Assembly: GCA_015492915.1 (NCBI GenBank)
Contig: WGED01000668.1
Coordinates: forward strand, 1 to 9,794
From: Cyclobacteriaceae bacterium
GTDB taxonomy: Bacteria; Bacteroidota; Bacteroidia; Cytophagales; Cyclobacteriaceae
DNA: 9,794 nucleotides
Reading direction: 5' to 3'
The notes beneath the pieces were generated by a model. It ran no database searches and was not told the origin of the DNA. It saw only the letters and a program-made list of their open reading frames with translations. The first letter of the stretch is position 1, and every line of letters begins with the position of its first letter. The translations under genes were made by a program, and so were the position numbers. Positions 6,295-9,794 of the stretch are shown piece by piece.

Positions 6295-9200
6295 TTACTT
6301 TGACCTGATATGCTCAAGCACTACCGCCTTTGCCCTGTTGAGCCCCGCCACGACCAGCGCCGTGTCTCCCGGAAAATAGAGCAATGACTCTACCATTCCC
6401 TGAAGGAAAAATCCGCTTTGTGGTGGGTGTAGCAACTGAAATCCTTCTTTTTTACCTTTACTCATCATTATCAATCCCTTATTGGCGTCAAAATAACCTG
6501 TTGCAACATCATAGGTATAGTCGTTGCCGGTAAGGATAATGTCCGGCTTCCCATCGCTGTTAAAGTCATCCACGATTACTTTTTTCAATGGCGAAACCTG
6601 CACGTCCATCGGCAACGCTTCCCATCTGAATTTACCCCCATCGTTCCAAAGTATCTGGCTCGCAGTGTTATTGACATGAAATTTATACAGGATACGCTTT
6701 CTGATTGCCGAGTCGAGCATATCGTCAATAGTCGCATAGCTGAAGGTGGTGTAATCATTGAATTTCTTCTGGAAAAACACTGACTGGGCGCTTAGTTCAT
6801 CCAGGTAATTGACCGGATATTCGCGCATGACATCGAACTGATCTTTCCAGTAGGCAGTGCGCAAGGGGTCTATAATACCGTCATTATCGATATCCACCGC
6901 ATACAACTGCATGGGATATTGATCACTCACATTTAGTTGATGATTCAGACCAAGATTACCGACTATGTAGTCATCATCACCGTCATTATCGAGGTCCGCG
7001 GCACTGATGCTGAACCAGATGCCATGCATTGATTCAATTTCCGGTATCTCGACACTTTTCATATCTCCACCTGCATTATTCTTCAAGATCAACAGGGAAT
7101 TCCACTCCCTGGCGATAATCAGATCTTCCCACCCATCTCCATCATAATCACTCCATACGGCGTCCGTTACCATCCCGACATTGAAATGCATGGCATCCTC
7201 GGCCATGAATTTTCCACCATTATTGACTACGATCCATGAATCAGGGGCAAAGGGGAACGTATTCCTTTTGATCCTGGCGCCAATAAAAATATCCGTATCG
7301 CCATCGTGATCATAATCAAACGGCCTTACAACCGATGCCGAAAAAGGATCAGCTGGTAAATCTTCCCGCTTAAAAGTGCCATGTTCATTTAGGTATAAAT
7401 AATGTTTGTACTCCTCTTGTTTAATATTTTCATATCCGCCTGCTACTGCAATCACATCATTATCACCATCATCGTCAACGTCAAAAATGGCAAAATCTGC
7501 TTCAGGAAAAGGCTTTGCTCCGGTCAATCCTGCAATTTCCGTTTTTACAAAGTGCCGGCCCCTTTTTAAATACACCTCCGTAGGTAGCGTATTGGTAGCT
7601 CCGATTATGATATCATCCAGACCATCGCCATCAATATCTCCCTTTGCCATGCGTGGCCCGATTTGCGAAAACTTATGCGGTATGATAGTCTGCTTATCAA
7701 AAAAGTCAATAACATCCTCTTGTTCATGTACATAATCAAGTACGTTATCCACTCTTTGGAAAATTAATTCGGATTTATCTTTCTCTTTAATCGATGCAGG
7801 CGCGGCTTCTTTTTCGTTTAATTCAATCGTTTGATTGGCTTTTATGTTTTTCACAACCGTCACCTTTTCTGTTGACGGCCATATAACACGTATTGAATCA
7901 ACAATCGTATTTTCTCCAAGACCGAAGTGAATCACAGGATCAACAGAAGAGATATACCCTCTTGAAAGAAAGTGTTCATGGTATTGCAACTGCCCGTTGC
8001 ACCACAATTCAACCTTGGCCCCTATTGCCATAGTGTTCTCTGCCTTGCCTCTTAATTCTATTTTCAAATAATTAGTCTTTTCTTTATCACGGTCTCTTGT
8101 GGTATTTTTCAAAATAAAAGCCGGATCTTCAATATTATTGGTGACATAATCCAGATCACCGTCATTGTCAAGATCAACGAATGCAGCGCCATGAGAATAT
8201 GATGGTATTTCAGGCATCCATTCTGCAGATCTATCTTCGAATTCATAGGTTGATATTTGCTCAAAGGCAAAATTCGGAGGCTTCACGGCCGGCGCCCGGT
8301 TCATTACATGCTGAGCAGACGCTACATAGCCATAAACCTGTGCCTTGTAATTGGTCCAGTCTTTATCCGTAAGATCTTTGGGATATCCGTTGGCGATTAT
8401 AAGGTCTTTGTCTCCGTCGTTGTCAAAATCGGCAAACAACGAAGACCAACTCCATTCACTCTTATGAATGCCCATCATCTGTCCGACCTCACTGTATGGC
8501 AGCATCTCGCCATTCAGAAAACCATTGTGAAGGTGCAGCATATTTCTCAGGTACTGATGTTCATACCCGTATTTTTTATCGTTTATGTAAAAAAAGTAAC
8601 TGAATCCATTGATCGTCTGTCGCTGCTTATAATAATATTCCGGCAGCATATCCAGCGTATAAATATCCAGATATCCGTCATTATTAATATCAACCATATC
8701 ATCACCCATCGATGATTTGGTCTGATAGGAAAGGTATGTGGAGATCATATTTTTAAAAGTCCCGTCTTGTTGGTTGATATAAAGCAGATCATTGGAAATA
8801 TAATCGTTGGAAACGTAAATATCAGGATACCCGTCTTTATTTACGTCGCCGATTTCAAGACCCAGACCAAAACCCTCTATTACTATTCCTGCTTCTATGG
8901 TGACATTGGTAAAATGCCCGCCATCATTTCGGTACAGCCTGTCATTACTTATGGCTGTACCGTCTGTGATCTTTGGCCTGTAACGCGCAGATGTACGATG
9001 TGTCACAAAATTGTTGAGCAGGTACAAGTCCAAATCTCCATCTTTATCATAATCAAAAAATCCCGCATGAACAGTATAGCCATCATCTGCAATTCCGTAT
9101 TTATCACCTTCTTCACGAAATTTCGGCGCTTCTTCTCCCTTCACTCCCTGATTGATCCATAATTTATTTTTCCTTCTGATCGAATCCTCATAAGAAGTGG

Positions 9201-9579
9201 CCGTCATATACACATCCTGCCATCCATCGCCATTGATATCCACTATGGCCACTCCGCTAAACCATTGATCATTGGGTAAGCCGGGAAAATTAGCAGTGAT
9301 ATCTTCAAACTTAAAATTTCCTTTGTTGAGATAAATACGCGGCGAAACCATGTTTCCCGAAAAAATCAAATCCTGTAAACCATCGTTATTCAGGTCTGCT
9401 ACCCCAACACCACCACCATTATAGATATACTCAAAATTCATGACATGGAAGCTGTCTGTTTCCATGATTGTATTCTGAAAATCAATTCCTGTGCCTTCCG
9501 GCAACATATTAACAAAACGTGTCTTTTCACTGCAGGAATAAAACAGCACTATCGTTATATAAATCAGATACTTTTTCAT
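6295..9579 (-). CDS. Large FG-GAP/VCBS-repeat lipoprotein with ASPIC/UnbV domain
   Basis: ATG 9579 encodes 1094 residues beginning MKKYLIYITIVLFYSC, a short lipoprotein signal peptide with the lipidated cysteine at C16; this is why I prefer it to an in-frame ATG at 9633, which adds 18 residues and runs into the terminator hairpin. Calcium-loop repeats of the form DxDxDGxxD follow: seven before the central domain (the first, DLNNDGLQD, at 62-70) and seven after (from DIDGDGLDD near 640 to DFNSDGKPD near 1000). Between them, about residues 505-590, is an ASPIC/UnbV-type domain (IGAKVELW, GYISSVDPVIHFGLG, RVIWPS). Such repeats build integrin-alpha-like beta-propellers, so I infer two seven-bladed propellers. 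The residues after C16 (SEKTRF) do not clearly match the acidic surface-export signal of Bacteroidota lipoproteins, so which membrane face it occupies is open. Its neighbour is a SusD-like gene, suggesting an envelope role linked to uptake of a glycan or other polymer; the ligand is unknown and no catalytic motif is visible. Confidence 0.9.
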   Translation of the reverse strand: MKKYLIYITIVLFYSCSEKTRFVNMLPEGTGIDFQNTIMETDSFHVMNFEYIYNGGGVGVADLNNDGLQDLIFSGNMVSPRIYLNKGNFKFEDITANFPGLPNDQWFSGVAIVDINGDGWQDVYMTATSYEDSIRRKNKLWINQGVKGEEAPKFREEGDKYGIADDGYTVHAGFFDYDKDGDLDLYLLNNFVTHRTSARYRPKITDGTAISNDRLYRNDGGHFTNVTIEAGIVIEGFGLGLEIGDVNKDGYPDIYVSNDYISNDLLYINQQDGTFKNMISTYLSYQTKSSMGDDMVDINNDGYLDIYTLDMLPEYYYKQRQTINGFSYFFYINDKKYGYEHQYLRNMLHLHNGFLNGEMLPYSEVGQMMGIHKSEWSWSSLFADFDNDGDKDLIIANGYPKDLTDKDWTNYKAQVYGYVASAQHVMNRAPAVKPPNFAFEQISTYEFEDRSAEWMPEIPSYSHGAAFVDLDNDGDLDYVTNNIEDPAFILKNTTRDRDKEKTNYLKIELRGKAENTMAIGAKVELWCNGQLQYHEHFLSRGYISSVDPVIHFGLGENTIVDSIRVIWPSTEKVTVVKNIKANQTIELNEKEAAPASIKEKDKSELIFQRVDNVLDYVHEQEDVIDFFDKQTIIPHKFSQIGPRMAKGDIDGDGLDDIIIGATNTLPTEVYLKRGRHFVKTEIAGLTGAKPFPEADFAIFDVDDDGDNDVIAVAGGYENIKQEEYKHYLYLNEHGTFKREDLPADPFSASVVRPFDYDHDGDTDIFIGARIKRNTFPFAPDSWIVVNNGGKFMAEDAMHFNVGMVTDAVWSDYDGDGWEDLIIAREWNSLLILKNNAGGDMKSVEIPEIESMHGIWFSISAADLDNDGDDDYIVGNLGLNHQLNVSDQYPMQLYAVDIDNDGIIDPLRTAYWKDQFDVMREYPVNYLDELSAQSVFFQKKFNDYTTFSYATIDDMLDSAIRKRILYKFHVNNTASQILWNDGGKFRWEALPMDVQVSPLKKVIVDDFNSDGKPDIILTGNDYTYDVATGYFDANKGLIMMSKGKKEGFQLLHPPQSGFFLQGMVESLLYFPGDTALVVAGLNRAKAVVLEHIRSK

Positions 9580-9603
9580 CTTCAGCACTTTTTCCGAAAT
9601 GGC

Positions 9604-9633
9604 CAAAAGAAATAAAAAAAAGTGGACTTCCAA
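9604..9633 (-). promoter_or_regulatory. Possible Bacteroidota-type promoter for the repeat lipoprotein
   Basis: On the minus strand TTG (9633-9631) is followed after 19 nt by TTCTTTTG (9611-9604), one mismatch from the TAnnTTTG -7 box of Bacteroidota, whose partner TTG box lies about this far upstream. It would begin transcription very near the ATG at 9579 and overlaps the terminator stem. The region is T-rich, so a chance match is likely enough that this is only a candidate. Confidence 0.25.
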
Positions 9634-9653
9634 TATTGAAAGTCCACTTTTTT
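9616..9653. terminator. Bidirectional intrinsic terminator after the susD-like gene
   Basis: The arms 9616-9629 (AAAAAAGTGGACTT) and 9640-9653 are perfectly complementary over 14 bp. Inside the loop is a further self-complementary CAATATTG. On the minus strand the stem ends in a run of T continuing to 9614, and on the plus strand in six T. It lies 21 nt after the stop of the susD-like gene and 36 nt before the lipoprotein ATG, so it should end or reduce the susD transcript before the next gene. No plus-strand gene is visible that would need it. Confidence 0.85.
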
Positions 9654-9674
9654 GAAAAATTCTATTTGTTTTTC

Positions 9675-9794
9675 CTATCTGTTTTGTACCAGGTTTCCGA
9701 GACTCAGGTCAATCTGACGCTGTGGAATCGGATAAGTGGAATCTTCAGGTCCGACAGTGGCGTTGCCATACATAGCAGATCCCCAGGGCATTGA
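9675..9794 (-). CDS. RagB/SusD family outer-membrane protein, C-terminal 39 residues
   Basis: The minus strand from the window edge is open for 39 codons to TAG at 9677-9675. The residues end YPIPQRQIDLSLGNLVQNR, the typical close of SusD/RagB proteins (YPIPxxEID followed by a short tail ending in QN). These are lipoproteins that form the lid on a SusC TonB-dependent channel and deliver oligosaccharides or peptides to it. The rest of the gene, and presumably a susC partner, lie beyond the window. The protein is too short here to say which ligand it handles. Identification rests on this C-terminal signature, which is distinctive. Confidence 0.85.
   Translation of the reverse strand, partial: SMPWGSAMYGNATVGPEDSTYPIPQRQIDLSLGNLVQNR

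Noticed and set aside
9580..9633. Upstream in-frame ATG at 9633 extending the lipoprotein by 18 residues
   Set aside because: The extension is encoded by the terminator stem and its T-run, and it would bury the clear lipoprotein signal peptide that begins at 9579.
9519..9794. Plus-strand open frame reaching the window end
   Set aside because: It is antisense to the lipoprotein start, the terminator and the SusD C-terminus, and has no recognisable features.

Overview
The window looks like chromosomal DNA from a member of the Bacteroidota, probably an environmental Cytophagales/Chitinophagales/Sphingobacteriales-type organism. The evidence is the C-terminus of a RagB/SusD-type outer-membrane nutrient-uptake protein, a long lipoprotein made of FG-GAP/VCBS repeats with an ASPIC/UnbV domain, a SnoaL/NTF2-like remnant of a type common in this phylum, and AT-rich start regions mostly without strong Shine-Dalgarno sequences. 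The exact genus cannot be told from this piece. Every gene lies on the minus strand, so the biological reading order runs from position 9794 down to 1.

In transcription order: (i) the last 39 codons of a susD-like gene (9794-9675); (ii) a strong bidirectional hairpin terminator (9653-9616); (iii) a 1094-residue lipoprotein with seven DxDxDG repeats, an ASPIC/UnbV domain and seven more repeats (9579-6295); (iv) a 213-bp intergenic region with a perfect 19-bp inverted repeat that resembles a REP doublet (REPIN), plus a third, decayed-looking copy of the repeat unit exactly 100 bp away; (v) an NTF2-like gene broken by an in-frame amber stop and lacking its usual C-terminal end (6081-5749); (vi) an addA-like helicase-nuclease gene (5722-2504); (vii) an addB-like nuclease gene (2502 down to 1, cut by the window edge), coupled to addA through TGACATG.

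Functionally there are two unrelated modules. The high-coordinate side is the tail of a SusC/SusD-type uptake locus with an associated cell-envelope repeat lipoprotein. The low-coordinate side is the AddAB double-strand-break resection machinery, which processes DNA ends for RecA-dependent recombination and degrades linear foreign DNA. The border between them carries the repeats and the dead gene, and base composition changes across it: sampled lines of addAB are visibly GC-richer than sampled lines of the lipoprotein gene.

I found no CRISPR array, tRNA, rRNA, transposase or phage gene, and no convincing new defence system. The observations most worth following up are the REPIN-like repeats, the amber-interrupted NTF2-like gene directly upstream of addAB, the 7+ASPIC+7 repeat architecture, and the terminator (with a possible overlapping promoter) that separates susD from the repeat lipoprotein.
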